Shown: positions 1 through 9,615, counted from the first letter of the stretch. The stretch is 64,000 bases of DNA from an uncultured bacterium (GCA_937139605.1 CAKZQG010000037.1:1-64000), one strand, 5' to 3'. Notes: generated by a model from the sequence alone, not told the origin. Made by a program: numbers and translations.

Positions 1-45
1 TTATTATTTTCTTTATTATTATTTTCTTTATTATTATTTTCTTTT
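1..45. repeat. 15-bp tandem repeat, three copies
   Basis: Three head-to-tail copies of TTATTATTTTCTTTA (the last with a final T) fill 1-45 and probably continue left of the window. Read on the minus strand each copy encodes the pentapeptide KENNN inside the partial gene, so copy-number change would alter the protein in frame. Confidence 0.75.
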
Positions 46-101
46 AAGAATGAGGTATCACTTAATTTATTATTAAAGAAGCTTTTTATTTTGTTGATCA
101 T
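1..101 (-). CDS. Start of an unknown Asn/Lys/Glu-rich protein (partial)
   Basis: The first 33 codons of a minus-strand gene that runs off the left edge. The ATG lies at 101-99 and is preceded by a good Shine-Dalgarno site (AAAGGAG, complement of about 109-115) at 7-nt spacing. The peptide begins MINKIKSFFNNKLSD and then becomes a pentapeptide repeat of the form KENNN, written by a DNA tandem repeat. There is no signal peptide or recognisable domain in the visible part. It is divergent from the pilin-like gene at 278. The start is well supported; the function is unknown. Confidence 0.6.
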   Translation of the reverse strand, partial: MINKIKSFFNNKLSDTSFLKENNNKENNNKENN

Positions 102-277
102 AGAATCACTCCTTTATTTTATTCTCTCTATTTTTTATTTACACAAAAATATTTTAAATTCCTATTTTTTGATTTATTTTTTGGTAATTAAATTACATTA
201 AATTAGATTGTGTATAATTTAAGTAGTAGCAGGTTTTTTTATTCTTTTGTATAATAAAAAATAAGAGGGGTGATTAA

Positions 278-988
278 ATGAAGAAAAAAAAGGAAACTGT
301 TTTTTTTAAATTATTTTTAAAATTATTTTTTAAGTCATTTACGTTAGTTGAAATGCTTGTTGTAATAGCTATTATAATGTTGATAATAGGAGTTAGCTTT
401 ACTGCGCTTTCTAACAGACAAAACTATGAATATAAAGCTGAAGTGGATAAAATATATAAAATAATAACAGATGCTCAAGCTAATGCTACTAAATCTTCCC
501 CTATTGTTACTGTTGGTAATTCAGCTTTAAATGGAATAGGTTTTAGATTACCTACTAATATTCCCCAAGTTCCTAATAATCAAAGTTATATTGTATCTTT
601 AAGGATTACTAAAATACTTAATAACAATGCTAATTTAAATGATACATTAATTATGGAGTTTTTTGATAGATTAAATAGAAGATTAGTTATTGGTACTACA
701 AATACAGGTTTATTAATTCAGCAGGGCAATCCTTTTAATATTAGGAGTTTTTATGATCAAAATGTTTTTTTAAACTTTGATAATACCACAAATATAGGTA
801 ATTATCCTATTTCTTATATGGTATTAATAAGAAATAATAATAATCAATTTTTACCAATAATATTTAGGACAAATGGGTCGTTAGCAGCTAATAATGAACT
901 ATATGTTAGAATTAGCCACTCTTCTAATAGATTTAGAACTTATTTTATTGGAATAAGAGGAAAGGATATTAGAAAATATGTTAGATAG
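278..988 (+). CDS. Type IV pilin-like / pseudopilin protein
   Basis: A 236-residue protein with a class III (prepilin) leader: a Lys-rich N-terminus of about 20 residues, then SFTLVEM and a long hydrophobic helix (VVIAIIMLIIG). The Glu at mature position 5 is present. The residue before the cleavage-site Phe is Ser, where prepilin peptidases usually need Gly. The rest is an Asn-rich soluble domain typical in size for minor pilins or GspH-like pseudopilins. A Shine-Dalgarno site (GAGGGG) precedes the ATG. The last 11 bases overlap the start of der, so the two are probably translationally coupled. No pilus assembly genes adjoin it; another pseudopilin lies at 55153. The family call is firm, the exact role is not. 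Confidence 0.75.
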   Translation: MKKKKETVFFKLFLKLFFKSFTLVEMLVVIAIIMLIIGVSFTALSNRQNYEYKAEVDKIYKIITDAQANATKSSPIVTVGNSALNGIGFRLPTNIPQVPNNQSYIVSLRITKILNNNANLNDTLIMEFFDRLNRRLVIGTTNTGLLIQQGNPFNIRSFYDQNVFLNFDNTTNIGNYPISYMVLIRNNNNQFLPIIFRTNGSLAANNELYVRISHSSNRFRTYFIGIRGKDIRKYVR

Positions 989-2444
989 TTTATTAAAAAA
1001 TGGTTATACTGAGAAATTAAAGGTTAATAAAATTGTAGTAAGTATAATAGGGAAACCTAATGTAGGAAAATCTACTTTATTTAACTTACTCGTTAATAAA
1101 GGGATAGCTGTTACTTCAGAAACTGAAGGAACTACTCGAGATATATTAATCAAAAAAACTAAATTTAAAGAATTAGAATTTATATTTATAGATACAGGAG
1201 GATTACTTAAAAATGAAACAGATATAGATATATCTGTTAATTCAAAAATAATAGACGCTATAAAAAATAGTGATATTGTTTTATTTGTTGTTGATAACAA
1301 TTCTTATTTCAATCAATTAGAAGAAGAATTATTAAATATTTTAAGAAAATCTTTTTCAAAAAATATAAATAATAAAACAATATTGGTAATAAATAAAAGT
1401 GAATCTAAACAGGAAAATCCAGAATATTATTCATTGGGATTAAATGATGTATTAAAAATATCTTGTAAAACTAAAATGAATATCGATGAACTTAAATTTA
1501 AAATATATGAAAAATCAATAAAATTAATTGAAAATGACTTATTAAATAAAGAATCTAAGTATAGGGATTATCAGGAAGAGGGGGTAAAAATAAGTTTTGT
1601 AGGGCGGCCTAATGTTGGGAAATCTTCTTTAATTAATGCAATATTAAATGATGATAGAGTAATAGTTTCTGATATTGCGGGTACTACTAGAGATAGCATA
1701 GATATTCCTTTTAAATTTGAAGATTCTAATTTTATACTAATCGATACTCCAGGAGTTAGAAGAAAATCTAATATATCTTCTAAATTAGAAGCTTATAGTA
1801 TAACAAGATCAATTGGTACTATAAAATATTCTGATATCGTTATTTTGGTTATAGATATATCTGAAGGATTAACAAGACAAGATAAAAGATTAGCTTTTCA
1901 AATTTATAAACACCTAAAACCTGCTATTATTTTAGCTAATAAATTTGATTTACTTATTGATAATTATAGAAATAACTTTAAAAATAAAATTGATAATAAT
2001 TTTATAGAGAATTTAAAATATGAGTTAGCTGATAGTATAAGGGAGCAATTATATTTAATTAACTATGCTCCGATTTACTTTGTTAGTGCTAAAACTAAGT
2101 ATCAATTAGACAATATCTTATATGCTATTAAATCAATTAAAACTGAGTTGGAAAGAGATTTTAGTCAATATAATTTATTAGAGATTTTTCAAAATATGCT
2201 CCTTTCTGTCCCTTTACCTTATATTGTCGAATCTAAAGGTACTAAAAAACAAAAGAAAATAAAATTTAAAATATACGATGTTATTTATTATAAAGAAGAT
2301 ATTCCAACTTTTAAAGTTGTTAATAATTTTGATTTTAAAGAGATCCCAGAAAGTTTTAAAAACTACTTAAAAAATAATCTATCTAAAATTTTAAATATAA
2401 ATAATATTCCTATTAAGCTATTATTTAGCAGGAAATTAAGCTAA
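978..2444 (+). CDS. der: GTPase Der (EngA), ribosome assembly
   Basis: A 488-residue double-GTPase needed for 50S subunit maturation. Two G domains are visible: P-loop GKPNVGKST at residues 25-33 with DTGG, and a second P-loop GRPNVGKSS near residue 209 with DTPG and the NKFD specificity motif. In the first domain the NKxD motif reads NKSE. The C-terminal part matches the KH-like domain in length. The ATG overlaps the preceding pilin-like gene by 11 bp and gives about 15 more N-terminal residues than most Der proteins; I see no better start downstream. No Shine-Dalgarno is obvious, which fits coupling. Confidence 0.95.
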   Translation: MLDSLLKNGYTEKLKVNKIVVSIIGKPNVGKSTLFNLLVNKGIAVTSETEGTTRDILIKKTKFKELEFIFIDTGGLLKNETDIDISVNSKIIDAIKNSDIVLFVVDNNSYFNQLEEELLNILRKSFSKNINNKTILVINKSESKQENPEYYSLGLNDVLKISCKTKMNIDELKFKIYEKSIKLIENDLLNKESKYRDYQEEGVKISFVGRPNVGKSSLINAILNDDRVIVSDIAGTTRDSIDIPFKFEDSNFILIDTPGVRRKSNISSKLEAYSITRSIGTIKYSDIVILVIDISEGLTRQDKRLAFQIYKHLKPAIILANKFDLLIDNYRNNFKNKIDNNFIENLKYELADSIREQLYLINYAPIYFVSAKTKYQLDNILYAIKSIKTELERDFSQYNLLEIFQNMLLSVPLPYIVESKGTKKQKKIKFKIYDVIYYKEDIPTFKVVNNFDFKEIPESFKNYLKNNLSKILNINNIPIKLLFSRKLS

Positions 2445-2462
2445 AATATAAAATAAAAAAAT

Positions 2463-3863
2463 ATGAATAAAAATTCTAATGCTTTAGATTTAATACTAAA
2501 TAACTTTTGGATTAGATTAGGGATATATTTAGTTCTTATTTTAGGTTTATGGTTTTTAGCTAATATATTTGAAACTAATAAAATAATAAGAGGATTAATT
2601 GGACTTAATTTTATATTTTTAACTGCTTTACTCTTAAGTAATAATATAAAGAGTATAAATTTAAAGACAGTATTAGTAGGTTTTTTATTTCAAGTTGTTT
2701 TAGCAGTATTTTTATTGTTAACTCCTTTTGGAGTAATTTTTTTTAAAGGAGCTAACGATGCTTTCTTAGCTTTAATGGGATATGCTAAAAAAGGGATAGA
2801 GTTTTTATTTAGTAGTTTTATTACTAATAAAGTAGAAGATCCATTAGTTAATTTCACTTTTATTATTTTACCTACTATAGTCTTTTTTGGAGCATTAATA
2901 TATATGTTTTATTATTTAGGAGTTATGGAGATAGTTATAAAATTTTATGCTTGGATAATGATGAGGGTTTTAGGTACAAGTGGGGCAGAAAGTTTAGTAG
3001 CATCGGCTAAACTGTTTGTAGGTCAAACAGAAGCCCCATTAATTATAAAACCATTTTTAGCAGTTTTAACTCGTTCGGAGATATTTACTATCATGTCAGC
3101 TGGGATGGCTACTATGGCGGGGGGTGTTATGGCTGCTTATGTTGGAATGCTTAGTAGCTATATCCCTACTATTGCGGGGCATCTACTAACTGCCGTGATT
3201 TTATCTGTTACTGCTTCTGTTTATTTGTCAAAGTTGATAATTCCTGAAATAGATGATCCGGTAACAAGAGGAAATATAAAAATAAAGATAGAAAAGCCTG
3301 GGACTAATTTATTTGAATCTATAACAATAGGTGCTCGAGATGGAATGTTTTTAGCTTTCAATGTCGGCGCTATGTTATTGGCTTTTATTAGTTTAATTGC
3401 TATGCTTAATGATGTTATTTTTAATTTTACTTCTTTTTTATTTAATCATATTAGTTTTTTAAGCTCTTTTAAACCTTTCAATTTTCAACATATTTTATCG
3501 TTTGTGTGCTATCCAATAGCTTATTTATTGGGGGTTCCTAAGCATGAGGCATTTGTTGCAGCTAAGTTTATTAGCGAAAAAATAGTTATTAATGAATTTG
3601 TTGCATATAGTGATTTTGCTAAAACCTTGGCTAATAATCCATCTATCATATCTGAGCAAACTAGAATAATATTAAGTTATGCTTTAGGCGGATTTGCTAA
3701 TTTTAGTTCTATAGGTATTCAAGTAGGTGGTATTGGGGCTTTAGAACCTAAGATAAGACCAACTATAGCTCAATTGGGATTAAGGGCTTTAATTGTTGGA
3801 AATTTAGCGAACTTTTCTTCTGCTGTTATTGCTGGTATGATTACCACTCATGCTCATTTCTAA
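2463..3863 (+). CDS. Concentrative nucleoside transporter (CNT/NupC family)
   Basis: A 466-residue polytopic membrane protein predicted to import nucleosides with Na+ or H+. The CNT signature lies in the middle: GAESLVASAKLFVGQTEAP followed by TRSEIFTIMSAGMATMAGGV, with a late GGFANFSSIGIQVGG segment that matches the second conserved half. Roughly ten hydrophobic segments are visible, as expected for a CNT carrier. It starts 18 bp after der with no clear Shine-Dalgarno site. The substrate (pyrimidine or purine nucleoside) cannot be read from the sequence. Confidence 0.88.
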   Translation: MNKNSNALDLILNNFWIRLGIYLVLILGLWFLANIFETNKIIRGLIGLNFIFLTALLLSNNIKSINLKTVLVGFLFQVVLAVFLLLTPFGVIFFKGANDAFLALMGYAKKGIEFLFSSFITNKVEDPLVNFTFIILPTIVFFGALIYMFYYLGVMEIVIKFYAWIMMRVLGTSGAESLVASAKLFVGQTEAPLIIKPFLAVLTRSEIFTIMSAGMATMAGGVMAAYVGMLSSYIPTIAGHLLTAVILSVTASVYLSKLIIPEIDDPVTRGNIKIKIEKPGTNLFESITIGARDGMFLAFNVGAMLLAFISLIAMLNDVIFNFTSFLFNHISFLSSFKPFNFQHILSFVCYPIAYLLGVPKHEAFVAAKFISEKIVINEFVAYSDFAKTLANNPSIISEQTRIILSYALGGFANFSSIGIQVGGIGALEPKIRPTIAQLGLRALIVGNLANFSSAVIAGMITTHAHF

Positions 3864-3921
3864 AATTTATACTTACCTTTTATTTCTTTTAGAATAAAAA
3901 ATTTAAGGAGGTAATTAATAA

Positions 3922-5091
3922 ATGTTTAATGAAGTTTTTGTGGTGTCTATGGCTAGTACAGTATATGGTAAAATATCAGGGGCTTTATCAAAGTTAAAAG
4001 CTGCAGATTTAGCTTCTTTAGCTTTAAATAAAGCTATCGATTTAATTAATAAAGAACTATTTTCAGAAATAATAAAAAATCATAGCTTTAGTTTAATTTT
4101 GGGTAATGTTATACAAGCAGGAAATGGTCAAAATCTAGCGAGACAAGTCCTTTTTAAATCTAATTTACCTATTAATACCCCAGCGTTTGTTGTTAATCAA
4201 GTATGTATATCTCCTATTAAAGCTTTAAATTTGGCCTATTTATATATAGCTACCAACGAATACCGTATTGTTATCGCTGGTGGAGTTGAAAGTATGACTA
4301 ATGCCCCGTTTTTAGCTAAGGTAAGATTAGGTAATAAATATGGGGATTTGGTTTTAGAGGATTCTATTAATACTGATGGGTTAAGATGTGCTATTACTAA
4401 TAAATTAATGATAGAGCTTGCTGATGTTATTGCTAAGAAATATAATATAACACGTTATGAACAAGATGAATTAGCTTATAATAGCCATATAAGAGCTAAT
4501 GAGGCTTGGAAGTATCCTGAATTTACTAAGTATTTTATAAGTTATCAAAATTTAACTAAGGATGAAAATATAAGAGAAGATATTAATTTAGAGAAATTAA
4601 GTAACCTAAAGCCTGTTAATAGTGAAAGTATAACAGCTGGGAATGCTTCTGCTTTAGCTGATGGTGCTTCTATCCTTGTTTTAACTAATCAAGAAGTTAT
4701 TAAAAAATATAATCTAAAACCGTTAGCAAAAGTAATTGGTTTTTCTGAAGCTTTTGATAAACCTTCTAATTTTCCTATTGTTCCTTCTTTTTCAACTAAT
4801 ACTTTATTGAAAAAATATAATTTAAATAAAGGGGATATTGATATTTGGGAGATAAATGAGGCATTTGCTGCTGTTTTAGGTGCTAATATAAAGCTATTAG
4901 ATATAGACTATAATTATACGAATGTATTTGGGGGAGCGGTAGCTTTTGGGCATCCTATTGGAGCTACTGGTGCTAGATTAGCTATTAATTCAATAATAGC
5001 TACTAAAAAATTTAATAAAAACAAAGCAGTGATAATGGCTTGTGCAGGTAGTGGTGGCGGGTACTCTATGGCTATTGAAAATATTTTATAA
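3922..5091 (+). CDS. Thiolase, probable acetyl-CoA acetyltransferase
   Basis: A 389-residue thiolase that should condense two acetyl-CoA to acetoacetyl-CoA or cleave 3-ketoacyl-CoA. The nucleophilic cysteine sits in NQVCISPIKAL, an odd variant of the usual NxVCGSG. The NEAFA box, the catalytic His in GHPIGATGAR and the second catalytic Cys in CAGSGGGYS are all present. The length is normal. A strong AAGGAGG lies at 3904-3910. A FAD-dependent oxidoreductase follows 8 bp later, suggesting co-transcription. Biosynthetic and degradative thiolases cannot be told apart here. Confidence 0.9.
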   Translation: MFNEVFVVSMASTVYGKISGALSKLKAADLASLALNKAIDLINKELFSEIIKNHSFSLILGNVIQAGNGQNLARQVLFKSNLPINTPAFVVNQVCISPIKALNLAYLYIATNEYRIVIAGGVESMTNAPFLAKVRLGNKYGDLVLEDSINTDGLRCAITNKLMIELADVIAKKYNITRYEQDELAYNSHIRANEAWKYPEFTKYFISYQNLTKDENIREDINLEKLSNLKPVNSESITAGNASALADGASILVLTNQEVIKKYNLKPLAKVIGFSEAFDKPSNFPIVPSFSTNTLLKKYNLNKGDIDIWEINEAFAAVLGANIKLLDIDYNYTNVFGGAVAFGHPIGATGARLAINSIIATKKFNKNKAVIMACAGSGGGYSMAIENIL

Positions 5092-5099
5092 AAAATATT

Positions 5100-6551
5100 A
5101 TGCTATTTGATGTAGTTATAGTAGGGTTTGGGACTTCTGGATTTTTTTTAGCTTTTGAGTTAATTAAAGCAGGTTTTAAAGTCGCCGTTATAGAAAAAGA
5201 AAATGCTATTGGTGGAGCTTTAGTTAATTCTTTAATATTTCCTACTGCTGGATTTCATACTCTAAGCGGGAAATTGGTTATAACTGATAGTGTTAAGGAG
5301 TTTTTGGATTTTTGTATTAAAAATGGATTGTCTAAAGGACATATAAAAGATCCACTTAATTTCTCATATTCTATAACTCCTATTAATCCTATTGCTTATA
5401 ATGTTTTTTTTATTCATTATTTTTTTGATAATTTTAAAAATAATTTTGTTTTATTTAATAATTCAAGAATAGAGAATATTTACGAAAAGAATGGAATTAT
5501 ACGTTATGTTATAATAAAGTATAATAATACAAGAGTAAAGATTAAGGGGAAATTTTTTGTAGATGCTTCTGGAATTTTAGAATTATCTAATTATATTGAT
5601 ATAGGATATAGATTGGATATTGATAGTCTTCAAGCTGCTACCCTTATTTTTAAAGTAGCTAATGTAAATTTCTATAAAATCATTGATTATATTAAACAAA
5701 ATAAACAAGATTTTTATGATAAAACTGATATAAGTTTAATAGTAAATAACAGTTTTTTAAGTGTTTCGGGGTATTTTGAATTGGCTTCGAAATATTTATT
5801 TAATAAAGAATTATTTTTAAGTAGGGATAGGTTTTTATTTTTTGGAGACATTTCTAAAAACTATGTTTATGTTAATACTTCAAGGATCTTTATTAAAGAT
5901 ATAATAAATTTTATTTTAAATAATAATAATGATTTAAAAAAGAAGGGTTTTTTTAAAAAATGTAGTACTTTTATATTACCTTCAAATGAAAAAAATATTA
6001 CAATAAATGATATATTAAGAAATTATGATTTAATAGAAAGAATAGGATATTATTTAGCATTTAAGCAAGTTAATTATATTTATAGGGTTATGAAAAAATT
6101 TATAAATGGGTTTGGAAATAGTTATATAGATATGGTTGCAATTAAGTTAGGAATAAGGCAATATAAGATTTTAAAGGGTTTATATCAATTAACTATGGAA
6201 GATGTGATAAGTGCCAAAGATTTCGATGATAAGATAGCTGTAGGTACTTGGCCTATTGATATTCATATTAAAGATAAAATTGTTGAAAAAAAAGTAAATG
6301 AAAATGGATATTTTATTCCATTTAGAACTTTGATAACGAGTAATTATAGGAATTTGATATTTAATGGGAAGCATATAAGTAGTGATGACTACGCTTTTAG
6401 TAGTTTAAGAATCCAAGCTACTTGTATGAACTTAGGAAGTGTTGTTGGTAAAATATTAGTTAATTTACTTAAAAATAAAACGTTTATTTTAGATATTGAT
6501 TTCTCTTTAATAAAAAAAATATTTAAAAATACTTTTTTAACAATTTATTAA
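5100..6551 (+). CDS. FAD-dependent oxidoreductase (FAD_oxidored family)
   Basis: A 483-residue flavoprotein of unknown substrate. The N-terminus is a dinucleotide-binding fold (VVIVGFGTSGFF, then the VIEKENAIGG acidic turn and FAD contacts). The C-terminal part has a second flavin-binding-like segment (residues about 400-450, with NGKHISSDDYAFSSLR and an Asn/Leu-Gly helix), as in the FAD_oxidored group (PF12831-like). It starts 8 bp after the thiolase stop without a Shine-Dalgarno site, so the two probably form one operon. The substrate is not predictable. Confidence 0.75.
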   Translation: MLFDVVIVGFGTSGFFLAFELIKAGFKVAVIEKENAIGGALVNSLIFPTAGFHTLSGKLVITDSVKEFLDFCIKNGLSKGHIKDPLNFSYSITPINPIAYNVFFIHYFFDNFKNNFVLFNNSRIENIYEKNGIIRYVIIKYNNTRVKIKGKFFVDASGILELSNYIDIGYRLDIDSLQAATLIFKVANVNFYKIIDYIKQNKQDFYDKTDISLIVNNSFLSVSGYFELASKYLFNKELFLSRDRFLFFGDISKNYVYVNTSRIFIKDIINFILNNNNDLKKKGFFKKCSTFILPSNEKNITINDILRNYDLIERIGYYLAFKQVNYIYRVMKKFINGFGNSYIDMVAIKLGIRQYKILKGLYQLTMEDVISAKDFDDKIAVGTWPIDIHIKDKIVEKKVNENGYFIPFRTLITSNYRNLIFNGKHISSDDYAFSSLRIQATCMNLGSVVGKILVNLLKNKTFILDIDFSLIKKIFKNTFLTIY

Positions 6552-6678
6552 CATTTTTATAAATTTTATTTTATAAATTTTGTTTACTATTTTATTAGTA
6601 GATAAATAATCAATAAAATAAGGTAGGAAAAACTAAAAAAAATTATAATAATGATAAAGGGAAGGGGAATGAAGTTTT

Positions 6679-7551
6679 ATGATTAATATAGAACAATACG
6701 ATATTAATCAAGATGAAATAAAGAAGGAGATGGATAATATTCAAAAGAAGTCAAAAAAAGCAAGGGTAGCTAAAAAATTAAAAGAAAATAAAAATTCTAA
6801 AAAAGGAAAAATAGAAGAAGATAAAAAAAGTTTAGAATTAGAGAAAAGAACTAAAACCAAATTAAGTAAAAAAAATAAGAAAGAAGAGGAGGGTGTATTT
6901 TCAGGAAGTATATTTGATAGTGGCTTATTAAATCAATCTTTGGATGAACTAAAGGATATAGAACTAGTTATGTTGGCTAAAAAAGGAAATACTAAAGCTA
7001 TATCTATTTTAATTAATAAATATAAGAATTTTGTTAGATCAAGATCTAAGTCATATTTTATAGTTGGTGCTGATAAGGAAGATATAGTTCAAGAGGGATT
7101 AATTGGTTTATTTAAAGCAATAAGAGATTATAATCCTGATAAGAAAACGAGTTTTAGAGCTTTTGCTGAACTTTGTATAATGAGGCAAATTATAACTGCT
7201 ATTAAAACTGCTACTAGACAAAAACATTTACCCCTTAATTCCTATGTTTCTCTTAATAAGCCAATTTTTGAGGATAATGGGGAAAGAGTTATGGCTGATG
7301 TTATTGCAAGTACCCGAACTTGTAATCCTGAAGAAATATACGTCGCTTTAGAATTAACTAAAAGTATAAAAGAAAAAATGAAAAAATATCTAAGTGGATT
7401 AGAATCTAAAGTATTGGCAGAATACTTAAAGGGATTATCTTATTATGAAGTAGCAAAAAATATAGGAAAGCATATTAAATCAGTTGATAATGCACTTCAA
7501 CGTATTAAACGAAAAATCCAAGAAACTATTAAAGAAGCTTATGGAATTTGA
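6679..7551 (+). CDS. sigH: RNA polymerase sigma factor, SigH family, with Lys-rich N-terminal extension
   Basis: A 290-residue sigma-70 family protein. Residues from about 90 on match SigH of Bacillota closely: INKYKNFVRSRSKSYF and ADKEDIVQEGLIGLFKAI (region 2), then FRAFAELCIMRQIITAIKTA and RQKHLPLNSYVSLNKP, which are near-diagnostic for SigH. A C-terminal helix-turn-helix (LSYYEVAKNIGKHIKSVDNAL) forms region 4. The first 90 residues are a Lys/Glu-rich extension absent from usual SigH (about 210 residues). In Bacillota SigH drives stationary-phase, competence or early sporulation genes; its regulon here is unknown. A GGAAGGGG site precedes the ATG. The family call is secure. Confidence 0.9.
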   Translation: MINIEQYDINQDEIKKEMDNIQKKSKKARVAKKLKENKNSKKGKIEEDKKSLELEKRTKTKLSKKNKKEEEGVFSGSIFDSGLLNQSLDELKDIELVMLAKKGNTKAISILINKYKNFVRSRSKSYFIVGADKEDIVQEGLIGLFKAIRDYNPDKKTSFRAFAELCIMRQIITAIKTATRQKHLPLNSYVSLNKPIFEDNGERVMADVIASTRTCNPEEIYVALELTKSIKEKMKKYLSGLESKVLAEYLKGLSYYEVAKNIGKHIKSVDNALQRIKRKIQETIKEAYGI

Positions 7552-7967
7552 TTTATTATTATTTTATTTAAACTTGAATTATTTAAATAAAAAATTGATT
7601 GCTTGATTTTTATAGAAAAATAATTAATTAAAATATCTTTTTTTAAACGGGTAGTACATCTGCTGGAGAGTTTTATTTTTAAAGCTTTCTTATTGAGATG
7701 AAAAGTTTGCTATCAAATTGGGTATCTATAAATAAAAACAAGTATTTAGGAGGAGCAAGAAAGGAACAAAAAAAACGATTAAAGCAAGTAATTTATCTGG
7801 TCCTAATTTTTTTTAATATAGATATTAAAGTGTAGAGATAATATTTGAAAAGCTATTTATTTTAATTGGCAGTGGTTTACAAGGGGTATTATAGTTTTTG
7901 AAGAATTTCTTATTAAGTGTATATAATCTTTTATAAAAAATAATTAAAAAAAGTATTTTGAAATATA
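7552..7967. other. 416-bp gap without a gene
   Basis: Neither strand holds a convincing ORF. The first 40 bases contain a weak AT-only inverted repeat that may end sigH transcription. Around 7650-7690 lies a locally more GC-containing stretch (CGGGTAGTACATCTGCTGG), and at 7749-7754 an isolated AGGAGG not followed by a start codon. I found no match to SRP RNA, RNase P RNA, tmRNA, 6S RNA or a riboswitch core that I know. The 3' end carries a promoter candidate for the next gene. Confidence 0.5.
7898..7927 (+). promoter_or_regulatory. Candidate sigma-A promoter for the gene at 7968
   Basis: TTGAAG at 7898-7903, 18-bp spacer, TATAAT at 7922-7927. Transcription would start near 7934, about 34 bases before the ATG. 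Pattern match only; AT-rich DNA gives many chance TATAAT boxes. Confidence 0.4.
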
Positions 7968-9584
7968 ATGGATAGTTTTTGGAAAGAAAAAATAGATAAC
8001 TTAAATACCGCTATAGAAAATAATGATGTAGATTATTTATTAGCTAATTTTGTTTTAGATTTAGCATATTATTTTAGAACTTTTTATGATGAGAAAATTC
8101 TGCATAATGTTTTAGAAAAATTTAATTTAATAGCAAAAAATAATGTTAATCTACAGTTGTTAATATTAGAGTTAGCAATAGAAGTAGGTTTTTGTATTTT
8201 AAGTGAAGAAGAAGAGTATTATAGGGAAGTCATACGTGATAATGTTAGAAAAATTATAAATGTAAGTGCCCCTTATGGTTCTAATTTCAGAAAAGATTTT
8301 GCTAATAAATATAATTTATTAGGGGGTATATATAAGACAATAGAAGTAATAGATAAAATTAATAGGGAAGGCTTTTCTGAAAAAGAGTATAAACAAATAG
8401 AAAGTAATATAAGCAATTTATATAAATTTGATCCTGATAATTATAAAGTAGGGTTTTTAGATGCTTTATCTAAGTTAAATAGTTCTAAAACTATATTTAG
8501 AAAATCTTTAATAGATAATGTTATAAAGATAATCAGTGGTAATGTTCTAGAGAAGGCATTAGCTCAAGAGATGATAGGAGATATTAGTGAGCCTTTACAA
8601 AGTATAAGTTGGTATGATGATGCAGAAAATATTTATAAATCCTTAGGTTTATATAGAGATCTGGTTAGACTTAGCCTAAAAAAAATAGAAAAATATAAAA
8701 ATGATCCTTCTTCTAAGATATTCTCTGCTCAAACTGGAATCAGAGCTTCTAATTGGCTATTGATTTTAGATCAAAAAGAAAAAGCAAAAAAATTATTATT
8801 TGATTCTTTAAATAAGTTTTTGCAAGCTCAAGCATATATAGAACTCTTAGAAACTTTTAATTCCTTTAACATAATAGAGAATTTTCCTGAAGAAAAAAGT
8901 AAATTACTCGAGATAATACTAGAAACTTTTGAAAAAAGATTACAAATTGATCCATATAACATTAATTTATATATAGAGTGTTCTAATTGGTTAGAAAAAT
9001 TTAATGTAAAAGATAAAAAAATAGAATATTTACATAGGGCTTATGAGATGGCTAAATCTAAAGGAATTTATAATAAATTACTTGATATTGCTAATATGTT
9101 AATAGATATGGGTCCTTTAGAAGGAGATTATATTTTAAAATATGTTGAAGCTTTAAAATTAAATGGCATTGATCCTTCTAATTTTCTTATTGAAAAAATA
9201 AATGAATTACAAAAATATGGTAAAAATGACTTAATCCAGTATCTTTTTAAAACTTATTCTAATCTCATCCCTCCTGATAAAATTCAACAAATAGAAAAAG
9301 AAAATCTATTAAGTAGTATTAAAAATTTATCTTTAAAAGATAAAATTAAATTATTAAAAGATTATATAATAAAATATCCGCATGATGATGAAGTTAAAAT
9401 AATTTATCTAAATAATATAATAGATCTTCAAGGGTATTATGATGAAGCTTATAATATATTAAATGAAAATTTTGAAAATATTATTGAAAATAAAAATAAA
9501 ATTGATTCGAATTTAAAATATAAAATATATAAATTACTTTTAATAAAAGAGGATTTTGATAAAATTTTACAAATTGAATCTTAA
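7968..9584 (+). CDS. Unknown alpha-helical repeat protein
   Basis: A 538-residue soluble protein with no signal peptide or membrane segment. It looks all-helical, with TPR-like alternations (for example YKSLGLYRDLVRLSLKKIE and EKAKKLLFDSLNKFLQAQAY), so it is probably an alpha-solenoid scaffold, but no family is recognised. There is no Shine-Dalgarno site; the ATG follows an A-rich stretch. A secreted or anchored nuclease gene follows 31 bp later. A role in protein-protein contact is inference only. Confidence 0.7.
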   Translation: MDSFWKEKIDNLNTAIENNDVDYLLANFVLDLAYYFRTFYDEKILHNVLEKFNLIAKNNVNLQLLILELAIEVGFCILSEEEEYYREVIRDNVRKIINVSAPYGSNFRKDFANKYNLLGGIYKTIEVIDKINREGFSEKEYKQIESNISNLYKFDPDNYKVGFLDALSKLNSSKTIFRKSLIDNVIKIISGNVLEKALAQEMIGDISEPLQSISWYDDAENIYKSLGLYRDLVRLSLKKIEKYKNDPSSKIFSAQTGIRASNWLLILDQKEKAKKLLFDSLNKFLQAQAYIELLETFNSFNIIENFPEEKSKLLEIILETFEKRLQIDPYNINLYIECSNWLEKFNVKDKKIEYLHRAYEMAKSKGIYNKLLDIANMLIDMGPLEGDYILKYVEALKLNGIDPSNFLIEKINELQKYGKNDLIQYLFKTYSNLIPPDKIQQIEKENLLSSIKNLSLKDKIKLLKDYIIKYPHDDEVKIIYLNNIIDLQGYYDEAYNILNENFENIIENKNKIDSNLKYKIYKLLLIKEDFDKILQIES

Positions 9585-9615
9585 ATTAGTATCATAGTAA
9601 ATGAGTAATAAATGA

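Noticed and set aside
1-45. CRISPR-like repeats at the left edge
   Set aside because: The units are 15 bp, directly adjacent without spacers, and lie in a coding frame.
7549-7551. Mollicutes-type code (TGA as Trp)
   Set aside because: TGA ends sigH at the expected place and Trp is written TGG throughout.
7552-7967. SRP RNA, RNase P RNA, tmRNA or 6S RNA in the sigH downstream gap
   Set aside because: The SRP tetraloop region, the GAGGAAAGUCC core of RNase P and a tmRNA 3' end are all absent.
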